Assembly: GCA_944380775.1 (NCBI GenBank)
Contig: CALWIP010000032.1
Coordinates: 56,579-120,578 of the forward strand
DNA from: an uncultured Clostridia bacterium
GTDB lineage: Bacteria > Bacillota > Clostridia > Oscillospirales > Acutalibacteraceae
DNA length: 64,000 bases
Direction: 5' to 3'
Part shown: piece by piece, positions 10,101-17,984 of the stretch
How the letters are laid out: each line of letters begins with the position of its first letter
Numbering within the stretch: the first letter of the stretch is position 1
Notes under the pieces: generated by a model
What the model was told of the DNA's origin: nothing
Seen by the model: the letters and a program-made list of their open reading frames with translations, nothing else
The model's database searches: none
Position numbers and translations under genes: made by a program

Positions 10101-10677
10101 GCCAGCGCGCCGGGAACGGGTGCGCGCGCACAAAGTCGTAGAGGTTTTCCACGGTCTGCGCAAGGCGCGCGTCGTCGCGGCCTGTGCCGAACGCCTCCAA
10201 CAAGTCCAGGAAATCCGGGTCGCCCGCCTCGTACCGCTCCCCCATGGCGCGCGCGACGGCGTCCTGCCGCAAAACAGAGAGCTCCCGTTCATCTAAAATC
10301 CGGAAATCCGGGGAAAGGTCGAGCCGGTAATAATTTTCCCGCGCCAGTTCGCTGCAAAAGCTGTGCACCGTGCTGATCTGCGCTTTATCGAGCAGAATCT
10401 GCTGGCGCTGCAGCCGCCGGTTGCCCGGGTCCGCCGCCAACGCCTGCGCCAGGCTCTGCGCGATGCGCTCACGCATTTCGGCGGCCGCCGCGCGGGTGAA
10501 CGTGACGATCAGCAGCCGGTCCGCGTCGCTGGGATGTTCCGGGTCCGTCAGCCGCTCGATCACGCGCTGCACGAGCACCGCCGTTTTGCCCGAGCCGGCC
10601 GCCGCCGACACCAGCAGCGTGCCGCCCCGCGCGCGGATGGCGTCCTGCTGGCTTTGGGTCCATTGCCTTTCGCTCAC
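7117..10677 (-). CDS. addA: ATP-dependent helicase/nuclease subunit A (AddA)
   Basis: AddA with AddB processes double-strand ends for RecA loading, the Firmicute equivalent of RecBCD. Of 1186 residues, a UvrD-type helicase fills the first two thirds: Walker A AAAGSGKT near 25-32, IVTFTRAAAAEMRERI, DEYQDTNE (motif II), GDVKQSIYSFRQA, VHKSKGLEFP and LYVAMTRAKEKL. The C-terminal nuclease carries GAVDCIFEEDGALVIVDYKTD with the catalytic Asp and Lys. The GTG at 10677 overlaps the addB stop (GTGA) and follows GGAGGGGGG. The longer reading frame upstream lies inside addB and was rejected. Confidence 0.96.
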   Translation of the reverse strand: MSERQWTQSQQDAIRARGGTLLVSAAAGSGKTAVLVQRVIERLTDPEHPSDADRLLIVTFTRAAAAEMRERIAQSLAQALAADPGNRRLQRQQILLDKAQISTVHSFCSELARENYYRLDLSPDFRILDERELSVLRQDAVARAMGERYEAGDPDFLDLLEAFGTGRDDARLAQTVENLYDFVRAHPFPARWLREKAALYRSPAAAEETPWGRCVLRFAKDALEYCASLTRGGLREMRREEKLDAAYRGAFTSDLAQLERLLGLVERSDWDAAFAALQNFSYQRLGTARGLADDPLKEKLKACRAEVKDTVERLQKSFCGSREECAADIRALAGTVESLFSLTVRFSQLLDESKRARKAADFGDLEHWALRVLVEETADGYRRTPVAEALSARFDEIMVDEYQDTNEAQDLIFRAVSKQEGNLFLVGDVKQSIYSFRQAMPGIFLARRAAFPPYDREEDRYPASLALDRNFRSRREVTSAVNFVFGQLMSREAGDVDYRGEERLQPGAVYPEAAGFQTELLLTDARSGEGGEAEDRMEILEARQIAALIRRKMAEGFQVTERGALRPARFRDFCILLRSSNRFAPVYARELQKCGVPAWTDVSGGFFHAAEVAYALSFLRAVDNPMQDIPLASVLMGPACGFTPDDMARLRRAADGTLYQALLTAARRGGERERAVLGELERYRALAAALPADRLVNAVYDGTGFLALARAMPGGEVRVRNLRLLLEYAKSCERAGSHGLSAFLRFIGRLQEQGGDLDAAPAVSESADVVRIMSVHKSKGLEFPVCILAGCARRFPKDHGDALLHAELGLGAKRRDPQLACRYTTLPREAVALEQERGQMSEELRVLYVAMTRAKEKLILLATFGNLDRKLGELAARLTDGPAAPPYAVRSVSSIADWLLLCALRLPEGAALRERAQSDARPLEGTGPAWEICISPPVEASAGDAAPCVEEAPPPDPRLRRALEERLGYRYPYRALQSVPAKVAASELALRETEEEFLAMARPGFLGKKGLTPAERGTAAHAFLQFAVFPAAARSVEEERDRLVRQGFLTQAQADALELPKLRGFFRSGLMARILSSPAVWREYRFTVEIPAGDVEPGLPPELRDEPVVLQGAVDCIFEEDGALVIVDYKTDHVKDPAALWGKYAPQVRLYRAAVEQCLGRRVKECLLYSLALGCAAGPANGEIPS

Positions 10678-13600
10678 GGTTGTCCCCCCTCCCCGTTCTC
10701 TTCCTTTTCTAAGCGCGCAAGCGCCTCCGATTTTTTGCAGTGGAAATATTCCCGGCCGCCGTCCTCTTCTTCGTGGCCGCACACCGGAAAATACGGGCAC
10801 CAGCGGCAGGCGTCGGCGTCGCCCTTGAGCGGGGCCGCCTCCACGCCGCCTGCGTCCAGCGTCTCCGCCATCTCCTTCACCTGGCGCTTGGCCGCGCGCA
10901 GCACCCGTTCCAGCTCCTGCGCGCTCACGGCGGATTCCGAGCGCCCGGCCGCCCCGTTTTTCACGCTCACGGGGATATAATCCGCCCCGCCGGACGGCTC
11001 CATTGTCAAAAGGACCTGCGGGTCGTCTACCAAGAGGCCGTTCATGCGCAGGCCGCGCTCCGCCTCACGGCGGATCTTCTCGGCGCTTTCCCCGCGCTCC
11101 GCCGCCACCTGCGGCCGCGCGGCGGGCATGTACAAGATCCCCGCCGGCTTGACGCCGCCCTGCTCGATGACCGCGGCGAGGTACAGCAGCATTTGCAGGT
11201 TGACGCCGCACAACACGTCGGAAAGGCGGAATTCCCGCTTACCCGTTTTATAATCGATGATGCGCACATATGTCTCGCCGTTGATCTCCGCGAGGTCGAT
11301 GCGGTCAATTTTCCCTTCAAGCACACCCGTCCTGCCGGGCAGGCGGATGCGCAGCGGCGGGACCGCGCCGCCCTCCCGCAACTCGGCTTCAAACGCCGCC
11401 GGGGAAAACCCGCTCTGGCTCAATTCGCGCGCGACATGCGCGACCACCGCACAGGCGGAATCCGCAAGGCGGTCCAGCAGCGCGCGCACCCGCGGGCTCT
11501 TGCTTTCGCCGCCGAGCCGGTTCTCCGCGTAAGACGAAATCAGCGCGCGGATTTGTTCCAGCAGTTCCTCCTCGCTCATGGCGGCGACCGCGCGGCTCCC
11601 CAAACCGTGCAAGAGCCGTTCCAGCAGAAAATGCATCAGCGTGCCGTATTCCAGCGCGTCCAATTCGGCGGGCTTGAGCGGCTTGACGCCCAGGCCATAG
11701 CGGCAGAAGTATTGGAACCGGCACAGATGGTACGTCTCCACCTGCGTGGCGGAAAGGCTCCGGCGGTCGAACAGGGCGCGCGCCTGCGCCGGGTCTGCAA
11801 AACGGAACGGCGTTTTGGCCGCCGCGCGTTCCAGCGCCTGCACGCGCGGGTCCCCGGAGAAGAACTCCCGCAGCGCGGCGGACGCGGCGGTCTGCTGCCC
11901 CCACTGCGACGCCATCCAGACGAAGGCCGGCTCCCGGGCGTTTGCCAAATCCTCCGGCGGCAGGGAGAGCGCGGGCTCTTCCTCCAGCGCGGGGAAAATA
12001 GCCTGTAGCTCCGCCACCAGGGAGGATGGCGCGTTCGCCGCGCCCTGTAGGTCCGCCGCCGGGTAAGAGAGGACCAACCGCTCCGACGCGCCGGTGAGCG
12101 CGGCATAGGCCAAAAAGCGCTCTTCCAGCGCGACGCCCTCCAGCGGGTCCGCAAGCGGCAGGCCCAGCGAAATCAGCGTTTTGCGCTCTGCATCGCTGAA
12201 GACGCCGGAGGCCGACGGGGTCTGTGGGAACTCCCCTTGGCAGGCCCCCAGCACGAACACGGCGCGCGGCTCGTTGAGCCGCATGCGCCCCGCGACGGCA
12301 ACCGTGACCTCGTCGAGGCCTTGTGGGATGCTCGCCACATCGCTCGAACGGATGACCAGCCGCAGGAGCTCTGCATAGCGGGACGGCTCCATCTGCCGGC
12401 CGCGCAGCGCCAGCGCCGTTTGATCCAGAATTTTCATCAGCAGGTCCCAAAGCTGGGCCTGACGGTCCGCCAATTCGGGGCGGCCTCCCTCGAGCAGCCT
12501 GCGGCGCAGCGCGCGCACCTGCCCGGCGGCGTCCAATTCCTCCAAAAGCCGGTAAACCGCCTCCGCCTGCCGCTCGCCGTCCGCCCCGCCGCCCACCGCC
12601 GCGCGGAACCGCTCCAACGGGCGGACCAGCCGCTCGCGCAGCGCGTTGAGGCGGGCGAGCTCTTCGCGGTCCCGTTCGGTGAAATGTTCGGAAAAGCCGG
12701 CGGGGTTGTCCGTCCAGGGTTCCCGCCAGCGCTTCCCATTGACGCGCCACAAATAAGCGTAATTTTCTAATTCAGCAATTTCTTCCGTAGAAAATCCGCA
12801 GAGGCCGGTCTTTAGGTAGGCAAGCAGGTCTGCCGTTTCCCATCCGCGCGTGACAATGTCAAACGCGCTGAGCGCCAGGTGCGTGAGCGGCTCCGCGTCG
12901 ACCGCTTTGCGCCGGTCCATAAAATACGGGATCTCCCAATGCTCCAGCGCCGCGTCCAGGCAGCCGTCATACGGTTCGGCCGCACGCACAATGACGGCGA
13001 TTTCGCGGTAGCGGTAACCCTCCTCCATTACCAAGCGCCGGATGCCTGCGGCGGCGAGGGCGGCTTCCTCGTAGCGGTCGCGCGCGCGGAAGAGCCGCAC
13101 ATCCCGCGGCGGCCCGGCAAACGGCGCGCGCGCCGGGCGGTAGAGCGAAGCCTCCAGCGCCTTGAGTTCCGCGCTGTGGAAGCGCGCGCCGGGCGGCAGG
13201 ATCTCCGGCGGCGCAGCAGGGATGCCGTTACGGCGGGCCAGGCGCAGGATCTGCCGCGCCGAGCGCTTCACCGGGGAAAACAGGCCGGCGCCCTGCTCGG
13301 GGTCGTCGAGCGCGTCGGCGCAGAGCGTCACCGTCATTTCCGCGCACTGGCGCAGCAGCAGCTCCAACAAACGCAGCTCCTGGCCGGTAAAGCTCTTGAA
13401 CGAATCGACGGCAATGGTGTAGCCCGCAAACATCGGGTGCTCCTCCAAAAGCGCCCGCGCGCGGTCCAGGTCGTCCAGCGGGTCGGAAAAGCCCTGCGCG
13501 GCGAGCGCGTCGTAGCAGGAGAGGATCCACCCGGTCTCGCGCGCCTTGCGGCGCAGGACGCCGTCCTCGAGCGAGAGCGCCGCGCGGGAGAGTTCCTCCG

Positions 13601-14000
13601 GCGGGATGCCGCACAGTTTGAGCTCGGCCCCCGCCGCAAGCATTTGCTGCAAAAATTCCGGGGACGGCGCCTGGCGCCGGTACAGCTCAAGGCCGTCCGC
13701 CGCCGCCTCAAGCGCAAGGCTCATCAGAATCACCTTGCCGCCCTCGTCGAGGCGTTCGCCTGCAAAGGAGCCGTAGGCCCGGAACACGGCGTCGGCCAGC
13801 CGCGTGAAGCTGTACACCTCCACGCGCGGGGCCTTGCCCGCCCCCAGCAGGCGCAGCATGGCGCGCTCGCTCTCAAACGAATATTGTTCCGGCACCAACA
13901 GCATCAGCTTTTCGCGGCCTTCTTCCGCCAAATGGCAGAGCCGCCGCCGCGCTTCGAACGTTTTGCCGCTGCCGGACCGCCCCAGGAGCAAACGGAGCAT
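10674..14000 (-). CDS. addB: ATP-dependent helicase/nuclease subunit B (AddB)
   Basis: AddB is the partner of AddA; it recognises Chi and cuts the second strand. The 1108-residue protein has an N-terminal Walker A GRSGSGKT at 7-14. A RecB-like nuclease near the C-terminus shows GKIDRIDL and VRIIDYKTGKREFRL. The iron-sulfur cysteines characteristic of AddB are present: CRFQYFC before the nuclease and CRWCPYFPVC after it. It comes first in the addB-addA pair, overlapping addA by 4 bases. The start has GAAAGGGGAAG upstream. It diverges from the DUF2089 unit across a palindromic control region. Confidence 0.96.
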   Translation of the reverse strand: MLRLLLGRSGSGKTFEARRRLCHLAEEGREKLMLLVPEQYSFESERAMLRLLGAGKAPRVEVYSFTRLADAVFRAYGSFAGERLDEGGKVILMSLALEAAADGLELYRRQAPSPEFLQQMLAAGAELKLCGIPPEELSRAALSLEDGVLRRKARETGWILSCYDALAAQGFSDPLDDLDRARALLEEHPMFAGYTIAVDSFKSFTGQELRLLELLLRQCAEMTVTLCADALDDPEQGAGLFSPVKRSARQILRLARRNGIPAAPPEILPPGARFHSAELKALEASLYRPARAPFAGPPRDVRLFRARDRYEEAALAAAGIRRLVMEEGYRYREIAVIVRAAEPYDGCLDAALEHWEIPYFMDRRKAVDAEPLTHLALSAFDIVTRGWETADLLAYLKTGLCGFSTEEIAELENYAYLWRVNGKRWREPWTDNPAGFSEHFTERDREELARLNALRERLVRPLERFRAAVGGGADGERQAEAVYRLLEELDAAGQVRALRRRLLEGGRPELADRQAQLWDLLMKILDQTALALRGRQMEPSRYAELLRLVIRSSDVASIPQGLDEVTVAVAGRMRLNEPRAVFVLGACQGEFPQTPSASGVFSDAERKTLISLGLPLADPLEGVALEERFLAYAALTGASERLVLSYPAADLQGAANAPSSLVAELQAIFPALEEEPALSLPPEDLANAREPAFVWMASQWGQQTAASAALREFFSGDPRVQALERAAAKTPFRFADPAQARALFDRRSLSATQVETYHLCRFQYFCRYGLGVKPLKPAELDALEYGTLMHFLLERLLHGLGSRAVAAMSEEELLEQIRALISSYAENRLGGESKSPRVRALLDRLADSACAVVAHVARELSQSGFSPAAFEAELREGGAVPPLRIRLPGRTGVLEGKIDRIDLAEINGETYVRIIDYKTGKREFRLSDVLCGVNLQMLLYLAAVIEQGGVKPAGILYMPAARPQVAAERGESAEKIRREAERGLRMNGLLVDDPQVLLTMEPSGGADYIPVSVKNGAAGRSESAVSAQELERVLRAAKRQVKEMAETLDAGGVEAAPLKGDADACRWCPYFPVCGHEEEDGGREYFHCKKSEALARLEKEENGEGGQP

Positions 14001-14046
14001 CTTCCCTTCCCCTTTCTGTTTTTCCGCCGCGAAGGCGGGGATCCCC

Positions 14047-14075
14047 TTGACAACGCGTAAAAAACCCAGTATACT
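14047..14075 (+). promoter_or_regulatory. Sigma-A promoter of the DUF2089 unit
   Basis: TTGACA (14047-14052) and TATACT (14070-14075) are separated by 17 bp, an almost ideal sigma-A promoter. The -10 box is the first half of the palindrome at 14070-14094. Confidence 0.82.
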
Positions 14076-14094
14076 TTAATTAAATTAAAGTATA
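14070..14094. promoter_or_regulatory. Perfect 25-bp palindrome over a promoter -10, probable operator
   Basis: The arms TATACTTTAAT (14070-14080) and ATTAAAGTATA (14084-14094) are perfect reverse complements around a 3-base centre. It starts at the -10 hexamer and covers the predicted start of transcription. A bound protein here would block the promoter; the adjacent helix-turn-helix DUF2089 protein is the obvious candidate, by inference. Confidence 0.7.
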
Positions 14095-14127
14095 TCTTTT
14101 ATTTTATTGAAGATTGGAGGGATGCGC

Positions 14128-14439
14128 TTGCCGATCCGCGAACTGCCGGGATGGATGGCCGCGCTGGAGGACGAGGACGCGGCGTTCATCAAAAATTTCC
14201 TGCTCGCCTCCGGTTCTCTCAAGGAGACCGCCCGGCTCTACGAGGTGACCTACCCGACCGTGCGCCTGCGGCTCGACCGGCTGATTGAAAAAATCCGCCT
14301 GAGCGAAAGCGCAGAAGAGCCGGACGACGCCTATGTCCAGCTGCTCAAGCAGCTCGCCTTGCAAAAAAAGCTCGATTTTGACACCGCCAAGGTCTTGATT
14401 CAGGCCTACCGCGCGCAAAAAAAGGAGGAATCTTCATGA
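14128..14439 (+). CDS. DUF2089-family helix-turn-helix protein
   Basis: The 103-residue protein matches the DUF2089 pattern: FIKNFLLASGSLKETARLYEV followed by TYPTVRLRLDRLIEKI (quoted in two parts), which looks like a helix-turn-helix that senses or binds DNA. A longer frame starts at a TTG at 14107, but TTG at 14128 is 7 bases after GGAGG (14116-14120) and gives MPIRELPGWM, so it is preferred. It is coupled by a 4-base overlap to a small membrane protein. A strong promoter with a palindrome over its -10 lies just upstream, suggesting self-repression. The target genes and inducing signal are unknown. Confidence 0.8.
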   Translation: MPIRELPGWMAALEDEDAAFIKNFLLASGSLKETARLYEVTYPTVRLRLDRLIEKIRLSESAEEPDDAYVQLLKQLALQKKLDFDTAKVLIQAYRAQKKEESS

Positions 14440-14786
14440 GTATTGCCGGGACCCTCTCGCTCGCCGCCATTCTTTTTGCCGGGATGCTGCTGCTCCTTGC
14501 CGGGGCCGTCGTTTTGCAGGTCTATCTCGCCAAGCGGGATTCCCGCTGGCTCGGGTGGATTCTTCCCGGGGTATTCTTCCTGCTCTCGCTCCCCGCGCCG
14601 CCCCTCGCGCTTTGGTTTCTTGTCATGCTGACGGGCCTGGCGTTCCCCGCCGCCGCAGCCGCGGCGCTGGGGGCGTTCCTCGTGGCGAACCTGCCCACGC
14701 TCGCGCTCGCCGCAATCCAGCTGCGCTACCGCGGGAAGCGGGACCTGGAAAAGCGCCTCGAGCAGATGAAGCTGCGCGACCTCTGA
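14436..14786 (+). CDS. Small membrane protein coupled to the DUF2089 gene
   Basis: This 116-residue hydrophobic protein has about three membrane segments (roughly residues 7-29, 38-62 and 64-92) and a short charged C-terminal tail rich in Arg, Lys and Glu that should face the cytoplasm. Its ATG overlaps the TGA of the DUF2089 gene, with AAAGGAGGA inside the upstream gene as ribosome site. I do not recognise a family. The tight coupling suggests it works with the DUF2089 protein, for example by holding it at the membrane, but nothing in the sequence proves this. A terminator follows. Confidence 0.7.
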   Translation: MSIAGTLSLAAILFAGMLLLLAGAVVLQVYLAKRDSRWLGWILPGVFFLLSLPAPPLALWFLVMLTGLAFPAAAAAALGAFLVANLPTLALAAIQLRYRGKRDLEKRLEQMKLRDL

Positions 14787-14844
14787 GCGCGCAGACCCGC
14801 AAGCCGTCCTTGATCGTTCCGCATCGATTTCAAAGATAAAAAAC

Positions 14845-14886
14845 GATCCGGGGGCCTGCCGTTTGGCGGGCCGCCCGGATTTTTTT
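14845..14886. terminator. Bidirectional terminator
   Basis: ATCCGGG and CCCGGAT close a long hairpin with an inner GGCCTGCC/GGCGGGCC stem (one mismatch), followed on the plus strand by seven T. On the minus strand the same hairpin, followed by a T-rich stretch, can stop transcription arriving from the U32 peptidase gene. Confidence 0.8.
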
Positions 14887-14889
14887 CGC

Positions 14890-16101
14890 TCACGCCGTCG
14901 GACGGCGCAGCAGCGAGCCCGCCGGCGCCGGCCGGGACGCCTTTGCGTAGAGCGTCATGGCGGCGTGCGGCGCAGAGGGGATCTCCTCGCCCTCCTCGTT
15001 GTAGAGCGCCTCCAGGCGGAGGAGAAACGGTTCGCCGCCGGGCGGCAGGACGTCCATCTCCTCGCCGGCAAAAAAGCGGTTGCGCTGGCTCAGGCGCAGC
15101 AGGTTCCCCTCCCCGCCCAGGCAGACCGCCGCCACTTCGTAACGCCGCAGGTAACCGCCGTTTTCCGTCTCCTGGCCAGGTTCGCCGCCCAGGTAAAACC
15201 CCGTGCTGTACGCGCGGTGGCTGATCTTTTCCAGCTCCTGCGGGATCCACTCCGGCAGCGGCGCGCCCGGCGCGCGCGCCAGATGGTCCAGCGCCTTGCG
15301 GTAGGCGTTGACCGTTACGGCGGCGTAATACGCCGATTTCGCCCGGCCCTCGATTTTCAGGCTTGTGACGCCGGCCTCCAACAGCTCCGGGAGATGCCGG
15401 ATCATGCAAAGATCCCGCGAATTAAAGAAATACGTCCCGTGCGCGTCCTGTTCCACGGGGAAATATTCACCGGGGCGTTTTTCTTCCATTAGGGCATATT
15501 TCCAACGGCAGGGCTGGGCGCATTCGCCGCGGTTGGCGTCGCGCCCTGCTAGGTAATTGGAGATGAGGCAGCGCCCGGAAAACGAAACGCACATCGAGCC
15601 GTGCACAAACGCCTCCAGTTCCAGCTCCGGCGGCGTGCGGCGGCGGAGTTCGGCAATCTCCGGCAGGCTCATCTCTCGCGCGAGCACCACCCGCGACGCG
15701 CCGAGCTCCGCGAACGCGCAGGCCGTCTCATAATTTGCGACGCCCGCCTGCGTGGAAACATGCAGCGCCACCCCGGGCGCGTACCGCCGCGCGAGCCGCA
15801 GCACGCCGAGGTCCGCGAGGATGAGCGCGTCGGCCCCGGCCGCCTGCACCTGCTCTAAAAACGCGGGCAGGCGGTCCATTTCCCCGTTGCGCGGGATGGT
15901 GTTGCACGTCACATAAACGCGCACGCCGCGCGCGTGGCAGTAGGCAGCCGCAGCGGCGAGCTCCTCCGCGCCGAAGTTTGCCGGGGCGGCGCGCATCCCA
16001 AATTCCCGGCCGGCGAGGTACACGGCGTCCGCGCCGAAGGCTACGGCGGCCTCCAGGCGCTCGCGGTCCCCCGCGGGGGCAAGCAATTCGGCGCGGCTCA
16101 T
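14890..16101 (-). CDS. U32-family peptidase-like protein, probable tRNA hydroxylation factor (TrhP-like)
   Basis: Members of the U32 family named TrhP/RlhA insert hydroxyl groups into RNA; in Bacillus TrhP1 and TrhP2 hydroxylate U34 of tRNA. The 403 residues begin with the typical ELLAPAGDRERLEAAVAFGADAVYL stretch (first part ELLAPAGDRERL). The signature FVHGSMCVSFSGRCLISN and ECAQPCRW lie at about 165-200, providing cysteines 171, 178, 194 and 198. It overlaps mltG by 4 bases. In Bacillus the order yrrL(mltG)-yrrM-yrrN-yrrO places the same family after mltG, which supports the TrhP assignment. The intervening methyltransferase (trmR/yrrM) is absent here. Confidence 0.85.
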   Translation of the reverse strand: MSRAELLAPAGDRERLEAAVAFGADAVYLAGREFGMRAAPANFGAEELAAAAAYCHARGVRVYVTCNTIPRNGEMDRLPAFLEQVQAAGADALILADLGVLRLARRYAPGVALHVSTQAGVANYETACAFAELGASRVVLAREMSLPEIAELRRRTPPELELEAFVHGSMCVSFSGRCLISNYLAGRDANRGECAQPCRWKYALMEEKRPGEYFPVEQDAHGTYFFNSRDLCMIRHLPELLEAGVTSLKIEGRAKSAYYAAVTVNAYRKALDHLARAPGAPLPEWIPQELEKISHRAYSTGFYLGGEPGQETENGGYLRRYEVAAVCLGGEGNLLRLSQRNRFFAGEEMDVLPPGGEPFLLRLEALYNEEGEEIPSAPHAAMTLYAKASRPAPAGSLLRRPTA

Positions 16102-17372
16102 GCCAGGCCCGCCTCCACCAGGTTCTGCTGGTGTTCTTCCGCCGTCACGGCGTAGTAGGCGTTGCCGTCCGCATCGTGGCAGAAGTAGTAATACCCCGTG
16201 TCGTTCGGCTGGAGCGCCGCTTCAATCGCGCTGCGGCCGGGGTTGCAGATGGGCCCGGGCGGAAGGCCGATGATTTGGTAGGTGTTGTAGCGGCTGGCGA
16301 ACGTTTCGCGCACGCTCTCCGGCACATCCTCTCGCGTGCGGTAGGGGTAGAAGACCGTCGCGTCGCAGCCGAGCTGCGCGGTCCCGGTAGCCGCGCCGTT
16401 TTCCAGGCGGTTGTGCAGCACGGAAGAGACGTTGTACATGTCGTCCTCATTGGCGGACTCCGCCTGGATGATCGAAGCGAGCGTCATGACCTCGTCCATC
16501 GTCATGCCGCTGGCCGCAATTTCCTCATCATATTCCTCCAGCAGGACCTTATCCGCCTGGCGCAACAGTTTCTTCAGCGCGTCCTCCGGGTCCTCGCCGA
16601 GGTAGAAATCATAGGTGTCGGGGAAGAGGTAACCCTCCAGCCGGTAATAGCGCTCGCTGTCGTTGGTGATGGCGGAAATCATATCGAAGCCGTCGAAGGT
16701 GTCGGAATTGGCCAGCGCAAGGATCTCCTCGGCGGTGCAAACGCCGTTTTCCTCAAACAGGCGCGCAATCTCCATCACATTGAGGCCTTCGCGGAATTGG
16801 ATGCGCACCGTATCCACCCTGTGGAAATCGGATTGCAAATAATTGATAATGGCCTCATAATCCATATCGGTCTCCAGCTCGTAAGTACCCTGGTTAAAGC
16901 TGTCGTCCGCCTTGGTGACCATTGCATAGAGAAGGAAAAAGTCCTCATTGCGGATGACGCCGCTGCTGCGCAGCGTCTGCGCGACTTCTTCCGCCGAGGC
17001 GTTTTCGGGGATTTCCACCGTGACGGTCAAACTGGGCCGCCCGACGGCCAACATGTCGTCGAGGCCGGCGATGAGGTACTGCGCCAGCGCCAGGCCGAGG
17101 AACAGCACCATGACCACCCACACCAGGCGGAACACCCGGCGGTTGCGGCGGCTTTTTTCCTTGTTGCGGCGCTTGTGCGCCTTTTTGGCGCGCTTTTCTT
17201 CCTCGCGGCTGCGCGGCGGCCCGCCGGCCGCCTGGGGCGAGCTGAAGCTGCTGATGGACTTGTCCTCTTCCGCAGGCTCTGCCTCCGGCGGGAGCGTCAC
17301 CCGGAACGGCTCGTCCCTTCTGCGCGGCGGGAGGTCCCCCCGCCCCTCTTGGTTTGGTTTGTAATCGCTCAT
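16098..17372 (-). CDS. mltG: Endolytic murein transglycosylase MltG
   Basis: MltG cuts nascent glycan strands at the outer face of the membrane and so sets peptidoglycan strand length. The 424-residue protein has a long charged cytoplasmic N-terminus, one membrane segment at about 80-103, a LysM-like region, then the YceG catalytic domain. EGYLFPDTY is near residue 246 and the probable catalytic Glu is E305 in ASIIQAES. GLPPGPICNPG and DTGYYYFC are also family landmarks. It starts 9 bases after the cyclo-ligase gene and overlaps the U32 gene by 4 bases. Confidence 0.94.
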   Translation of the reverse strand: MSDYKPNQEGRGDLPPRRRDEPFRVTLPPEAEPAEEDKSISSFSSPQAAGGPPRSREEEKRAKKAHKRRNKEKSRRNRRVFRLVWVVMVLFLGLALAQYLIAGLDDMLAVGRPSLTVTVEIPENASAEEVAQTLRSSGVIRNEDFFLLYAMVTKADDSFNQGTYELETDMDYEAIINYLQSDFHRVDTVRIQFREGLNVMEIARLFEENGVCTAEEILALANSDTFDGFDMISAITNDSERYYRLEGYLFPDTYDFYLGEDPEDALKKLLRQADKVLLEEYDEEIAASGMTMDEVMTLASIIQAESANEDDMYNVSSVLHNRLENGAATGTAQLGCDATVFYPYRTREDVPESVRETFASRYNTYQIIGLPPGPICNPGRSAIEAALQPNDTGYYYFCHDADGNAYYAVTAEEHQQNLVEAGLA

Positions 17373-17381
17373 GCTTTTCTC

Positions 17382-17984
17382 CTAACTGCCCTTCCGCGCG
17401 GTCCTGCGCAGGTAGCGGTCCGTCACCAGCAGCTGCACCGGGCGGTCGAAATAGCCGTGCGGCAGCTGCCAGCGCACGCAATTATGGTAACAGACGCCGG
17501 CGGTCACCCCGCCGAAGCGGGAAAGGAACCGGTCGTAGTAACCCTTGCCGTACCCCAGGCGGTAGCCGCGCGCGTCAAAGCTCCAGCCCGGCACCAGGCA
17601 AAGCCCGTGCGAAAAGTCCTCCACGCGCTCGCAGTTCTGCGGGTTGGGCTCCAGCACGCCGAACATCCCCGGTTCCAGGTCCCGCGGGGAACGGATGAAA
17701 TAAAACTCCATCTCGTAAGTGCCCGGCACGCAGCGCGGAACCGCCACCCGTTTTCCGTCGCGCAGCGCTTTTTCGATGAGCGCGCGGGTGTCCACTTCGC
17801 CCTCTTTGCTCACATAAGTAAAGAGGACGCGCTCGCGGGCATACTCGCGCAGGCCGCGCACGCGGCGGCATATGGCGGCGTCCATTTCGGCGCGCGCCTG
17901 CGGCTCCATTTCCGCCCGCAGGCGGCGGTAGTGCCGGCGCAACTCCGTTTTATATTCCTTCAGGTTTGTTTTTTTTACTGGCAT
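17382..17984 (-). CDS. 5-formyltetrahydrofolate cyclo-ligase
   Basis: This enzyme uses ATP to turn 5-formyl-THF into 5,10-methenyl-THF, returning stored folate to use. The C-terminal motif RLGYGKGYYDRFL with downstream VCYHNCV is diagnostic. The N-terminus KTELRRHYRRLR is also typical. ATG at 17984 (MPVKKTNLKEY) gives 200 residues, the normal size, although the ribosome site is weak. The start lies inside the end of the DJ-1 gene (10-base overlap), implying coupling. It is in one run with thyX, whose reaction consumes folate, but no direct link is shown. Confidence 0.93.
   Translation of the reverse strand: MPVKKTNLKEYKTELRRHYRRLRAEMEPQARAEMDAAICRRVRGLREYARERVLFTYVSKEGEVDTRALIEKALRDGKRVAVPRCVPGTYEMEFYFIRSPRDLEPGMFGVLEPNPQNCERVEDFSHGLCLVPGWSFDARGYRLGYGKGYYDRFLSRFGGVTAGVCYHNCVRWQLPHGYFDRPVQLLVTDRYLRRTARKGS

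Noticed and set aside
10678..10800. Upstream extension of addA starting at 10800
   Set aside because: It lies inside addB in another frame; the GTG at 10677 with GGAGGGGGG and GTGA coupling is far better.
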